Of a DNA stretch of 64,000 nucleotides, positions 26,927 to 37,223 are shown in pieces. The translations under genes were made by a program, and so were the position numbers. The notes below the pieces were generated by a model, which was given only the letters and a program-made list of their open reading frames with translations, ran no database searches and was not told the origin of the DNA. Every line of letters starts with the position of its first letter. The first letter of the stretch is position 1. This stretch comes from Paraglaciecola psychrophila 170 (GTDB lineage Bacteria; Pseudomonadota; Gammaproteobacteria; Enterobacterales; Alteromonadaceae). The stretch lies in NCBI RefSeq assembly GCF_000347635.1, contig NC_020514.1, positions 2,418,001 through 2,482,000 on the forward strand. The letters are read 5' to 3'.

Positions 26927-27276
26927 AAATTGAGCTTAATTAATCTGGGTGCTTTAGGCGTTTAAAGATGTGTACTTTAACACAATACTTGCTGCAAACC
27001 CCACGTCCTGCGTTATTTAATAAGTACAAAATTATCTTAATTAGTTGTCGTCGATGATGGTTGACGTATTAATACTGGTTAATTGTAAACACTTTTAAGC
27101 GGCGCTTTTGAAAGAGATAAATAACCTGTTGTTGAATGAGCTTGGCGTAACGACAAGATCAATACCTAGTAACCAATAACATTCACTTTTGATTTGGAAC
27201 GACTGTTGTTATGCGTTTTTGGAGTGGCTGCATAGTGTGGCATCTTCTTATTAAATGCTTACTTATGCCCCCAAAT
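26927..27276. other. Intergenic region
   Basis: 350 bases between the SDR gene end (27277, minus) and the SpeE-like gene start (26926, minus). It should hold the SpeE/helicase promoter. I see no gene or strong structure. Confidence 0.3.
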
Positions 27277-28083
27277 TTATTTATGCTTGCTGGCGTGTCT
27301 GACTAGAAGCTGGACGAAGGCAGCAAAGGTTCTGGGGAACACACGAGCTTGCCAATATGAAAGCTTGGCCATTACACCTGGCACAATAATAAATTGGTTT
27401 TTGGCAATACCTTTGAGCGTAGCTTTGGTTACTGTTTTAGGTTGCAAAGTACCACCTATATCTTTGATAAACCTTGTTTGCGGTAAAATATGTTCAGATT
27501 CTTTGGTCACCATTGGTGTGTCGACTTCTGGTGGGCAAACCACACTAATACCGATGTTATACTCTGCGAATTCTTGACGCATACAACCAGCCATGCCAAC
27601 GACCGCAAATTTTGATGCACTGTAAGCGCTGTATCCATAAGTGGAAATAATGCCACCTAGTGAGCTGATAAAACAAATTTGACCGGACTTTCGACTCATC
27701 ATATCAGGTAAAAAAGCACGAGCCACAGCGCGGCTTCCCATTACATTTGTTTGCATAATGGCATCAAAATTTGCGTCGCTTTGTTCGATAAAGCGTTCAC
27801 TTGCGACAATCCCCGCACTTAATATTAGTAAATCTGGAGCGCCCATCTGGTTTTTAATTGCAGTTACCGCATTGGCCAATTGTGCTTTGTCAGTCACATC
27901 AACCGCAAACGATAACACTTGTTGTTTGTCAGATTTCAGCAAGATTTTGCATTCACTTACTGCCTCATCTAAGCGAGTTTGATTTCTAGCCAATAAAATA
28001 ATATTGGCACCTTGTTTTGTATAAGCCCGAGCAATGTCTAGACCTATACCGCTTGATCCACCTGTAACCACTACGGTTTTCAT
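27277..28083 (-). CDS. Short-chain dehydrogenase/reductase (3-ketodihydrosphingosine reductase-like)
   Basis: A 268-residue classical SDR. The NAD(P)-binding loop is VTGGSSGIG (residues 6-14), the NAG-type motif appears as LSAGI, and the catalytic set is Ser140/141 with Tyr154 and Lys158 (YSASK). The PPEVDTPM stretch after the active site and the hydrophobic C-terminal region (VIMAKLSYWQARVFP) resemble 3-ketodihydrosphingosine reductases, but many bacterial SDRs look similar. AGGATAG lies before ATG 28083. Substrate not assignable from sequence alone. Confidence 0.85.
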   Translation of the reverse strand: MKTVVVTGGSSGIGLDIARAYTKQGANIILLARNQTRLDEAVSECKILLKSDKQQVLSFAVDVTDKAQLANAVTAIKNQMGAPDLLILSAGIVASERFIEQSDANFDAIMQTNVMGSRAVARAFLPDMMSRKSGQICFISSLGGIISTYGYSAYSASKFAVVGMAGCMRQEFAEYNIGISVVCPPEVDTPMVTKESEHILPQTRFIKDIGGTLQPKTVTKATLKGIAKNQFIIVPGVMAKLSYWQARVFPRTFAAFVQLLVRHASKHK

Positions 28084-28385
28084 CTATCCTATCCTGTAAC
28101 TGTTATGCCATGAAGTCAGATTCAATAGACAATCCGGCATATTATGCTGCAACGCTATCATAATCCCCATTGTGATGGATAAAAACGCGAGAGGGAATAC
28201 AGGCTAATCTGTTCCAAATATCAGCTTAGCCTTTTCCAATAATACTTTTGAAATGAGACATTTTGTTTAATGTAGGATTGACCCAATTTTTGTGGGGCAA
28301 AGCATGCAGTACTTAACACTGCAGCCGACATGACTTAACTTTTAAGTATGCCAGCACCTAGCGTGTCGAATATTTGCTAATCGAC
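28084..28385. other. Intergenic region
   Basis: About 300 bases between two minus-strand genes. An imperfect palindrome CATGACTTAAC...TTTTAAGTATG lies at about 28329-28350 just after the DUF900 gene end and may help termination. Nothing else seen. Confidence 0.3.
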
Positions 28386-29474
28386 TTAAAGTTTAAAGTA
28401 TCTATTGGCATCAAAATAAGTGAGTCGCTTCTCAACACTATTACCATTAAATAAATCATTAAATAGCGCCCGTAATGAGGCATTCTTACCTACAGCGCTG
28501 CCTTTGTAATAGCTATGTTCACTATTCACTTCGTCCGCTTCGGTAACATCTATATAAACTGCATGTTCACTGTCTAGACTTTTTAAATAATGACCAAGAC
28601 GAGCTTTTTGTTCTTTGCCAGGTTTTATGCGAGATGCTTTTAAAGCTGAGTCGTTTTCGTTAATGACCACATGAATACGATTTCGAACATCTATGGTGTC
28701 TATCCAGTTGGCGTGGTTTTTATTATTGGTGTCGGCAGCAACCAAATTAATATTATCAAACACCAATTCTGAAGTTGCATTGTCGCTCGTCATTAGCGAA
28801 TGCTTAAGCAGGTAGTTACCCATGCTGTGACACAGTAAATTAATTTTTATCTTACAAGCTTTGTCTACTAATTCGCTATAAAGTGATGCCGCGGCCATCG
28901 GGTTGTTTTTACCTTCATATTTTTTTTCTACTTTAGTTTTGATTTCATTTAAGTTTGCATTAGACAGCAAGGCATGGAAAAACTTTATTTTTGCAACAAA
29001 TCGATTGAAAGCACCCGATGAAGCTCTAGCGTCCGCTTTGTCACTAAGGTAAGACGCAGTGCCAGATATTGCTCCTCCACCATTTGCAGGCCAAGTGAAT
29101 GGAATAACAATTAGGTTGTATAATTCCTCTAATTCAGACGCAGCCTTCAATACATCATCAACGTCGTTGTTATATCCATGCACAAAAAATAAAATGGCTT
29201 TGTTTTCTTTTTTTGCTTTTTGGAATATTTTGCAGGCAACCTCCAATGAGCCATGCCATGGGAGACTAGTATCTATGTTGAGATTATTGTCTTTAGATAG
29301 TTTTTCAATTTGTGAATCGGTCAACTCGTTTTTTACGGGAGTAACCTTCCATTTGTTATCTTCTTTATTAACTTCAACAATTCTAAGTTCGTTAGGGCCT
29401 TGTGGGCTTGGGGTATCACCAAACACTTTAATAGTACTGCCGTTTGAAATAACTCTATTGGTCACTAAATACAT
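28386..29474 (-). CDS. DUF900-type alpha/beta hydrolase
   Basis: A 362-residue cytosolic alpha/beta hydrolase. The oxyanion strand is AILFFVHGYNNDVDDVL, the nucleophile elbow is LLCHSMGNYLL (G-x-S-x-G variant CHSMG with Ser nucleophile), then VAADTNN and a late SEHSYYKG with a candidate catalytic His. This fits the DUF900 group of alpha/beta hydrolases; substrate unknown. Start is placed at ATG 29474 (MYLVTNRVIS) because AAGGAG lies seven bases upstream; a longer frame reaches 29501. A perfect 36-base palindrome lies 15 bases upstream of the start. It stands alone. Confidence 0.8.
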   Translation of the reverse strand: MYLVTNRVISNGSTIKVFGDTPSPQGPNELRIVEVNKEDNKWKVTPVKNELTDSQIEKLSKDNNLNIDTSLPWHGSLEVACKIFQKAKKENKAILFFVHGYNNDVDDVLKAASELEELYNLIVIPFTWPANGGGAISGTASYLSDKADARASSGAFNRFVAKIKFFHALLSNANLNEIKTKVEKKYEGKNNPMAAASLYSELVDKACKIKINLLCHSMGNYLLKHSLMTSDNATSELVFDNINLVAADTNNKNHANWIDTIDVRNRIHVVINENDSALKASRIKPGKEQKARLGHYLKSLDSEHAVYIDVTEADEVNSEHSYYKGSAVGKNASLRALFNDLFNGNSVEKRLTYFDANRYFKL

Positions 29475-29488
29475 ATACAACTCCTTCT

Positions 29489-29524
29489 GCTTATAAAACA
29501 CACAGTATTGTGTGTTTTATAAGC
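29489..29524. promoter_or_regulatory. Perfect 36-bp palindrome upstream of the DUF900 gene
   Basis: Two 16-base arms (29489-29504 and 29509-29524), GCTTATAAAACACACA and its exact complement, surround the loop GTAT. It lies just upstream of the hydrolase ribosome site, so it is in the promoter or leader. The symmetry suits a dimeric repressor operator or an mRNA hairpin near the ribosome site. No T tract follows on either strand, so it does not look like a terminator. Confidence 0.65.
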
Positions 29525-29850
29525 ATACTCAGTTTTTGTGAGTAGGCCAATAATATTTATCTGGGTATCATCCCACCGCCAGACACTCTTCGGCTATGTA
29601 TATTGGATGATAGATTTGTCGATTTTTTACATATCTTCACGTGCCCTTATAATGCAAAATTTTACTAAAATAAATTGACTATATTGTGGACATCTATTAT
29701 TAAACTTCAGTGTCAACGTAAGCAAATATCACCATCTAATGTCATTTATATTATTGGCTAATTTGAAACGCCACTAGTCTCAGTAATGCCAGTTGATTGG
29801 TAAGCTAAGTATATTAAAAATCCAGCTTTATAATTTTCATATGTGTATTC
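29525..29850. other. Divergent intergenic region
   Basis: 326 A+T-rich bases between the DUF900 gene (minus) and the broken nitroreductase gene (plus). No gene or strong hairpin besides the palindrome at its left edge. Confidence 0.3.
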
Positions 29851-30501
29851 ATGGAATTTTCAGATACCTTGCGCTCACGCAGAAGTATCCGAGCTTTTTC
29901 TGAGAGGCCGGTTAAACGACTAACGACATCTTATTCGATGCAATAGATTCACCTTCCAGCTCTAATACACAACCTTACAAAGTGGCCATTGCTGTTGTGT
30001 CACATGCAAACAGCTTGGATAGGAGTTGTTAGCTGGGTATTACAAGATTAACAAAATACAACGTCAGGCTATGTCTGTGGTGATTACAAACTTATTTTGG
30101 GTAAGTATTCAGGTGCTTTCCAATCCCGTAGAATGACTAAAGGCAAAGGCTTATATGAAACTCTTGGAATTGCTCGTGGTGGTATGCAAGCATGGGGTGA
30201 TGCGATGATCCAAAATTTTATGTTTTTTGATGCTTCTGTCGTTATCTTTATTTTTATTCATCCGAGAATCATGATCACTGCATTGGTTGATTCAGTGATC
30301 ATGATGCAATCTCTTGTGTTATCAGCTAAAAACCGAGGGTTAGGCACCTGCCCACAGGGATCATTAGGTATGTGGCGCTCTCCTTTAAAAGAGCATTTCG
30401 ATATTCCCAAAGGATACAAATTAGTTTGTGGTCTGGCCCTGGATTACCCAAAAGAGGATGAAAAAGTGAATCAATACCGGCCCAGAAAAACTGAATCTTG
30501 A
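29851..30501 (+). pseudogene. Nitroreductase, degraded
   Basis: Nitroreductases are FMN flavoenzymes that reduce nitro groups or quinones with NAD(P)H. The N-terminus MEFSDTLRSRRSIRAFSERPV starts at 29851, and ILFDAIDSPSSSNTQPYKV (the FMN-phosphate and active-site region) is readable in another frame at about 29930-29985. The C-terminal part from 30097 (QSRRMTKGKGLYETLGIARG, then LVLSAKNRGLGTCPQGSLG) is in one frame. At least two indels and in-frame stops break it, so it is not functional as written. Confidence 0.8.
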
Positions 30502-30777
30502 TGAGTTAATCATTCCGACAAAAAAGTAAATACGTTGTCACAGATTAAATGCTACTAAGTGTAAGCGGTCTTTTATTTGCGGGCGTTTAAAAGTAGTTAA
30601 CTTAACCTTGGGACTGTTTAACTGCATGAACCTAGGATTAATGAAGGCTGAGAAACCTTTATTAATCCTGCAAATTCTCGCAAAGGGAGATTATATTACT
30701 GTTTCTAGTGAGGGGGATTTACGAGAATAAAATAAAATGCGGTGTAGCTGTTTATAAATTATCAATAGGCAACAAAT

Positions 30778-31531
30778 CTATTGAATCGACACTTTGCCTG
30801 AATCATTCATTGAAGTGTAATTAATAAATTCACTAAAGAACTCTTCACTATTTAAATTTAATAATAAATTATCCAATTGTGTTTTTAGCATTAATCCTTC
30901 TGTTGAATTTAACACCGCTAAGCTAGCCGGTACGATGCCCATTTTTTTATAATAAATATTTTCTATATTTAATTCTTTAATTGTACTCATTGTTGAGACT
31001 CTCTCGAATAAAATCACACTTAAGCGTCTTAGTGCTAACATTTTAACTAGCTGCTTTAAGCTACTCACTTCAACAAACTTTATGACTGGAACATTAACTA
31101 TTTTTGAGAAAAATTCTGCATTACCGGTGAGTGTGCCAATACTGCCATTAGGTAGTTGTTCAATATTAAAATAATCTTCATTCAAAGAAAAAAAATACAA
31201 CTTGGGTATCAATCTGCCAACTCAGTTCGACCCCGTATTCATAAAAGTCCTCCGTTTCTAATTTATAAGGTGTTAGACCAATAAGTTTTAATTGTTTACT
31301 TTTTAAATCTTTTTTAGCCCTTCCATACGTCATGATGTGAAAATTGAAGTGCAAGTTCTTACCTGCCGATAATGTATTAAGCATGTCGACTAATAGACCG
31401 CTGCCATCTTCATTAATTAATGGCGGAAATGGCTCAAGGCCAACATTTATTTCTTCCGAGTAGCTCAGTTGACTAAAAGTGATGAAGAAGTAAACGCTAG
31501 TCACTGAAAATAAGTAAACTAATTTTTGCAC
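30778..31531 (-). pseudogene. Periplasmic solute-binding protein (SBP_bac_3-like), one frameshift
   Basis: About 250 residues in two frames. A signal peptide (KLVYLFSVTSVYFFITFSQL) leads to EEINVGLEPFPPLINEDGSGLLVDML, the start of a polar-amino-acid-type binding domain. After QIDTQVVFF the frame breaks at an eight-base A run (31188-31195 on the plus strand); with seven it continues SLNEDYFNIEQLPNGSIGTL. The second half ends at 30778. The GTG at 31531 with GGAAG five bases upstream is the preferred start. No transporter genes are adjacent. Intact if the indel is a sequence error. Confidence 0.7.
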
Positions 31532-31599
31532 AAAATCTTCCAAAGTATTTTTGTTATTTAAACAGTATGATCCAAGGCTACAGCACACAAGTTTTTTGT

Positions 31600-31643
31600 C
31601 GGACTTATTTATTTAAAAAACTTTTTTTAAATAAATAAGTCCG
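31600..31643. repeat. 44-bp near-perfect palindrome
   Basis: Arms of 20-21 bases, CGGACTTATTTATTTAAAAA and its complement, meet around a very short centre (CTT). It lies about 70 bases upstream of the small solute-binding gene. The almost total lack of a loop and the long A/T portion resemble a cruciform-forming site, a transposon end-to-end remnant or a two-way terminator. Confidence 0.55.
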
Positions 31644-31994
31644 CAACAACCCAAACATACTCTGTCTGATTATCGTCTACATATCGCTCTCAAACACCAC
31701 TTACAAACTAGGGTTAAATCATCATAGTTAGTTGATGGTGAACAAAAAAAGCCTTCTAAAGTTGTCTTGACAGATCGACCATTTTGAATAAGTTTTTTAT
31801 CCACATTTAATAAATATCAACATACTAGCAAACACAGTTAAAAATGAGGAGAGAACCAACTTAGAAATGACCGAGTTATTAAAAAGAACAATTGCTTTGG
31901 GTAAACTACACTTTATGCACTTATCTTGCGGCTAAAGTTAAAAGTACGTTTATGAAATAGGACCGAGCTGCGTTTACTTTAAAAAGGAAAACAC
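31644..31994. other. Divergent intergenic region
   Basis: About 350 bases between the solute-binding gene (minus) and the aminotransferase gene (plus). A short open stretch reading MTELLKRTIALGKLHFMHL begins at 31867 but shows no family features. No promoter is clear. Confidence 0.3.
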
Positions 31995-33303
31995 ATGTTA
32001 AGACGACAATTTTTAAATGCATTAGGAATAACCCTTGGGACTGGTTTACTCGCACGTTCAAGAATATCAGAGGCTACCTCAGGATTTGATATTGTCCATA
32101 ACCCCATTCAACCGGTGACTGGACTACTTTACGAGATTTGTTTCCCCTAACTCGTAAATACATTCAGTTATCAACTTTTCTGCTGGCATCACACCCAAAG
32201 CCTGTCGCAGATGCCATTGAAAAGTACCGACGTGGGTTTGATGAAAACCCCTCTGATTATTGGCATCATCATTTTCAAACTATCGATGCTCAAATTTGTC
32301 AATCTGCAGCACAATACATGGGTGGAAAAGCTGAAAGTATCGCCCTGACAGATAGTACAACCATGGGGTTGGGAATGATTTATAGCGGGCTTAAACTTGA
32401 GGACGGTGATGAGATATTGCAAACTGTTCATAATCACTACTCCACTGATATGTCGTTGGCTCACAGGGCAAATAGGACGGGGGCCAAAGTAAGGCGTATT
32501 GCCCTTTATGAAAATCCTGCACAGGTCAGTGAGGCTGATGTCCAAAAGCGGTTACGTGCTGCAATTACTCCAGATACACGCGTCGTGGCCACTACGTGGG
32601 TGCACTCCTCAACCGGCGTAAAGCTTCCCGTAAGAGCAATGGCTGACACGATCACTAAACTCAATAAACAGCGAAAAGCTAATCAGCAGATATTATTTTG
32701 CGTTGATGGCGTGCACGGTTTTGGGATTGAAAACCAGGTTGTGAGTCAATTAGGTTGTGACTTCTTTGTCGCTGGCACTCACAAATGGATTTTTGGCCCA
32801 AGAGGCACTGGTGTCGTTTGGGGTAATGACCGTGCTTGGCCCAAAGTGAGCCAGTGATCCCCAGTTTTAGTGGATCTTACGATTTGTGCCTGGGCGGTAT
32901 GACTCAGGACCAAGTGCCATTAGGTGAACACATGAGTCCAGGAGGGTTTCACTCGTTTGAGCATCGCTGGGCATTGCCCGAAGCGTTCAAGTTGCATTTA
33001 CAACTAGGCAAAGCGAATGTTCAAAAGCGAATACATCAATTGAATGAGCAGACCAAACAAGGTCTATCTAAGATGCCTCATGCCACTCTTTACACTCCGC
33101 CAGGCAGTGCTCTTTCTTCGGGATTGACTTGTTTTGACGTTAAAGGAATGAAGGCCGCTTCTGTAGTTGAAAAGATGCACCAAAAAGGCATTATTATGAG
33201 TAATACACCTTATCGAGTCAGTTATGCCAGATTTGCGCCTTCATTACTTAATACTGAACAGGAAATTGAACTGGCTTTATCACAAATACAGGCTATGGCA
33301 TAG
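31995..33303 (+). pseudogene. Class V aminotransferase (isopenicillin-N epimerase-like), two frameshifts
   Basis: A PLP enzyme of fold type I, class V. The start MLRRQFLNALGITLGTGLLA resembles a Tat signal (RRxF), suggesting export of a folded enzyme. The body reads LFPLTRKYIQLSTFLLASHP, GLGMIYSGL, then the PLP lysine in FFVAGTHKWIFGPRGTGVV. Frameshifts occur at about 32120-32130 and about 32845-32855; the C-terminal third (GGFHSFEHRWALPEAF to YARFAPSLLNTEQE) is in a third frame. AAGGAAAA lies before ATG 31995. Exported class V aminotransferases of this kind are common in Alteromonadales; substrate unknown. Confidence 0.8.
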
Positions 33304-33762
33304 AAATAGTAATAGAATCAACAATAACGGGAACTTTAACAAGGGTTGTTGTTGACGACATTCAAATTTTAAGAGGTTGTATATTTTAGATATAAAGCTG
33401 CAAAATGTCAGCTTTTAAAAAGAAAATGACAACTAATTCTATTGGTTTTCACAGCAGTTCTGAGTCTTCCGATTTGGATCATCTTTTGATAAGTTGCTAA
33501 CCTCGTTTAATAAAATTGCAGTATGCACTTTTTGCTCCCAAAATGACGGGGCAAGTGAGTGTGCGGATCTAGTCATCGAATGCTTAGTTCACCGCGTGTT
33601 TTTGGTGAGGCGCAACACAATTAACTCTTTACAGCGCATATAACGATGTAATCACAACTGATATAGTGCGCTGCTGTGCATCGAAGTAGTAAGTGCGATG
33701 TTAATCAACCCCAATAAAAATAAACAACTCAAAATGTTTAAATGTCACAAGGATGACCTTAT
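33304..33762. other. Intergenic region
   Basis: 460 bases with no gene visible on either strand. It precedes the YegD-like gene and should contain its promoter, but no good consensus is seen. Confidence 0.3.
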
Positions 33763-35224
33763 ATGTTTGCAGGATTAGATTTCGGCACATCCAATTGCTC
33801 TATTGGCATCATAAATAATGATAATGAACCGGTACTTGTTCCATTAGAAGATGGTGAAACAAGGCTCTCTTCTTGTATTTTTTTAGAGCACGGAGTTATC
33901 AAACCTGAAGTTGTTTCAGAGTATGAATTATCGAAGCGAGTCCGAGCAGAAAAAGCATCGCAGTCACAAAGGATTAACAGCGGCGATAAGTCCAGTAATC
34001 AAAGAGTGTTAAGTGATGATGAGCTGGTCAATATTGTCCGCAAGCAATTACGCAAAGAAAATCGCGAGGATGCCAAAACTAGTCAAAAATCACAAAGTGT
34101 TATGGAAGCACTGCAATCAAACTCAGAGGTGATTTTTGGTAAGGAAGCAGAATTAGCGCATATGTCCGATCCTGAAAAATGGTTTTTATATTAAGTCACC
34201 AAAATCGTTTTTGGGTGCCAACATTTCTGAGGTTCAACAAGCCGTATTTTCAACGGTGGTTGAGAAAATGCTGGCCTTTATTAAGCAGGAAACCGAATAC
34301 GTAAAGGGTATTGAGTTAGAGCAGGTCGTGATAGGCAGACCTGTAAATTTCCATGGTCTGCAAGGTGATGATGGTAATGTTCAGGCACTGCAAATAATGA
34401 ATGAAGCCGCCAAAAAGGTAGGGTTTAAAGAGGTTGAGTTTTTAATGGAGCCTGTTGCCGCAGCCTACGATTATGAACGCCAACTAAGAGACGATAGAGT
34501 GGTGCTTATTCTTGACTTGGGAGGCGGGACCACAGATTGTTCGATGATCAAACTGGGGCCCAGTCATGTCAATTTAGAAAGTAGAGAAAACTGTATTTTA
34601 AGTTATTCAGGGAAGCGGTTAGGGGGGATTGACCTTGATAATAAATTGGCTCTGATGACTATTATGCCGCATTTTGGTAAACACGCGTTGTTAACCAACG
34701 GTCTTCCTGTTCCCATCACTTTATTCAGCCAAGCAGTCAATATTAACGATGTAAGAGCACAGCAGGAATTCAGCTCCCATAGAACCGGCAGTGAATTGGC
34801 AAGATTCTGCATGATGACCAAAGATAAAAGACTCCAAAGGTTAAAACAGTTACGAGAGCGTAAACTTGGACTCAGACTTAACCAAAGCGCTGAAATGGCA
34901 AAAATACATCTCTCTGCCAATGACAACATAGATTTACCGCTGCATTTCATTGAAGATAGTTTATTTGTACCCATCAGCCGAGATGAACTGGGTGCTGCGA
35001 TTAGCGATGAGTTAAGGCAGTTTGAATTATTAATTAGTGAGTCTTTACGCCAAGCGGGAACTCGACCAGATACCATATTTGTTACAGGTGGCACTGCAAT
35101 TTCACCTGTCATTCAAACATGGATTAATTCAATTTTTCCAGATGTTGAGGTGGTGATTGGTAATCATTTTGGGAGTGTAACATCAGGTTTGGTAACCCAT
35201 GCACAACGCGTATTTAGAGGTTAA
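33763..35224 (+). pseudogene. yegD: YegD-like Hsp70-family protein, one frameshift
   Basis: About 486 residues if one frameshift is repaired. The actin-like ATPase signature starts at once (FAGLDFGTSNCSIGII), the second phosphate loop is VLILDLGGGTTDCSMIK, and the adenosine motif is TIFVTGGTAISPVIQ. YegD proteins have an Hsp70 nucleotide-binding domain but little or no peptide-binding domain; client and role are not settled. The break is at the T5 run near 34185: with four T bases the frame joins EKWFYIKSPKSFLGANIS. AAGGATGA precedes ATG 33763. No co-chaperone genes are near. Confidence 0.85.
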
Positions 35225-35331
35225 ATAATACGTTTATAACCATCTGAATTCAGGTACAGGCTGACTGAATTTAACATTCATATTAAAGATTCAGTGCCTA
35301 GATCTAATATTATTATTAATCTAAAATAAGC

Positions 35332-36282
35332 TTATAAAGCCGACTTAATCTGGTAACCAATCCTTGGAAAGTGAACATAAACCTCTCCAGCGCGTTCATC
35401 TTTTCTCTTAATGGCCACTTCGTCTAGTAAAGATAATACTAGCTCCCCCATTACAGGATCAAATCCGTAATCACTTGGCTGAACGCTGACTTGAGAGCCA
35501 TGTTTTAATCCATCATATTCGAGGAAATTAAGTTCACTATTGCTAATCGGTTCTCCTAGTTTTGCCTCATCAATAGCGTCTTGACCGCTGATGTTTGAAA
35601 CCGTGCCGTGTCCGATGTTTATCATCATCACCAGCCACTTCTGCAAAGCCGGGTAGGGCTGTAAATAAGCACGAACCGCGGGGTTATTATTGATAAACCA
35701 CAAGCAATGATACACTGAAAAGTCTGCAATGCTGGGCTGTTGACCGAGAAGGTAAGGACCACTATCCAGTAACTGCTGCTCAAACTGCTGCAAATAAATA
35801 GGCAGTTGTGAGAGTACTGTTTCCAGAGATATTTTTGGTGCTGTTGCGCCACGTCGCAAATCTGCACGGTCTTTTACCAAAGCCTCTAACATCGCTGGTG
35901 GAACTTTCTTTGCTAACTCAGTAATACCCAAAGGTGAAAATACCAAAGCCACAGCGAGACCAAAAAGGTGTTGATCTGCCCATTGCGCCAAAATATTTGC
36001 CGTTGCAGCTTGGTCTTGTGGGAACAGAGTATGCTCATTAGTATGCTCATTAGCATGTTCATCAATTACCCGGGCAATCAGTCGAGTATCACAATACACA
36101 TGGCGTCCTTGTTGCAAGACGGGGGTTTTACGATAACCACCGGTCAGCGCAGTTAAGTCTGGCTTTGGCATAATGATAGGGATCGTTACTTCCCTGTAAG
36201 ATAATCCTTTAAAGCCTAAAATTGTGCGTATCTTTTCAGCAAACGGTGAGGCTTGGTAATGGTGTAATATAAAATTGCTCAT
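35332..36282 (-). CDS. Glutathione S-transferase family protein with C-terminal extension
   Basis: A 316-residue GST-like protein. The thioredoxin-type N-domain reads FILHHYQASPFAEKIRTILG, with the ASPFAEK site usual for binding, and YRKTPVLQQGRHVYCDT carries the cis-proline and substrate loop. The alpha domain includes GPYLLGQQPSIADFSVYH. An extra domain of about 90 residues after residue 225 is not part of normal GSTs. A short in-frame repeat (ANEHTNEHT, from a 12-base unit at about 36028-36058) sits between domains. GAGGTAG lies before ATG 36282. Three GST genes follow one another here. Confidence 0.85.
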   Translation of the reverse strand: MSNFILHHYQASPFAEKIRTILGFKGLSYREVTIPIIMPKPDLTALTGGYRKTPVLQQGRHVYCDTRLIARVIDEHANEHTNEHTLFPQDQAATANILAQWADQHLFGLAVALVFSPLGITELAKKVPPAMLEALVKDRADLRRGATAPKISLETVLSQLPIYLQQFEQQLLDSGPYLLGQQPSIADFSVYHCLWFINNNPAVRAYLQPYPALQKWLVMMINIGHGTVSNISGQDAIDEAKLGEPISNSELNFLEYDGLKHGSQVSVQPSDYGFDPVMGELVLSLLDEVAIKRKDERAGEVYVHFPRIGYQIKSAL

Positions 36283-36435
36283 GGTGTCTACCTCGAAATA
36301 ACAAATATTAATGGGAGTAATAACACAACTTGGAAAAACGGTTAATAATTGAAAACTTCAAACTGAGCAACCTATAGTAGTCAGTTTGATAGGTTTTTAT
36401 TAACCTTGGCATCTTTTTATGGATAAACGATATGG

Positions 36436-37089
36436 TTATTTCTTACTATTAAAATGAGCCATCAATTCAGGTAACGCAGCTTTAGCATCAGCATCGACTT
36501 TTTGCGATACCTCATTCATCGCCATCTTAGTTTCCCACGCTTTTAACTTGGGATAGTCTGCCAGTAGTTTCCAGTCATACACTTTAAATGCGTTCATCTT
36601 GGCAATAACCAGGACATAACGTAATAATATGTCAGCTGCCGTCATTTTAGCCCCCATAAGATAAGGGTCACAACTACACAAGACATCCAAAGCTCTGAGC
36701 CCTTTTTGCATCAGTGGACGGGCCTCTTTAAATGCAGACTCACACCGAGGTAACCCTAGCAGTACTTCGCCACTTAAACGGCGTGCGGGTAACTCGAGAT
36801 ATATCTCCGCCATTTTCATGATTTCTTCGCACTTGGCGCGCTCAAAATCATCGCTTGGGAAAAAACTTTCGCCACCTTTCTGGTCGATATAGCGCATCAA
36901 CACATCGGTTTCTACAATAATACCTTTTGGGGTTTCTAATGCGGGTACCTTGCCCAGCGGATGTATTTTTAAATACTCTTCGCTCTGATTAGGATAAACC
37001 TTAACCTCTTCAAAACTTAGACCTTTTGCCAACAGTAAATGTTTAACTGCGTTGTAGTAATTACTAGCTGAGAAACCGTATAGTTTCAT
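36436..37089 (-). CDS. Glutathione S-transferase
   Basis: A 217-residue canonical GST. MKLYGFSASNYYNAVKHLLL is the N-domain start, HPLGKVPALETPKG holds the cis-Pro and glutathione backbone contact, ETDVLMRYID the gamma-Glu site, and GAKMTAADILLRYVL the N-capping box of the alpha domain. The family conjugates glutathione to electrophiles or acts as a peroxidase. ATG 37089 is preferred over 37113 because GAGG lies seven bases upstream. It is the middle one of three GST genes on this strand. Confidence 0.88.
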   Translation of the reverse strand: MKLYGFSASNYYNAVKHLLLAKGLSFEEVKVYPNQSEEYLKIHPLGKVPALETPKGIIVETDVLMRYIDQKGGESFFPSDDFERAKCEEIMKMAEIYLELPARRLSGEVLLGLPRCESAFKEARPLMQKGLRALDVLCSCDPYLMGAKMTAADILLRYVLVIAKMNAFKVYDWKLLADYPKLKAWETKMAMNEVSQKVDADAKAALPELMAHFNSKK

Positions 37090-37223
37090 TGAATCAACCT
37101 CACTTGTTTTCATTTCCCAAAGATTAACCTTGGTTGTACTCTTTTCAAATGGCCATCGGGGATAAATAATAGCTTCACTGCGCTAATGAACCTTTTCAAC
37201 TTTTTTTAGTTCAAACTCTCGTT

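Noticed and set aside
29059..29496. 145-residue plus-strand frame
   Set aside because: It lies entirely opposite the DUF900 hydrolase gene, which has clear catalytic motifs.
34603..35112. 169-residue minus-strand frame
   Set aside because: It is a shadow of the YegD-like Hsp70 gene, whose ATPase motifs are on the plus strand.
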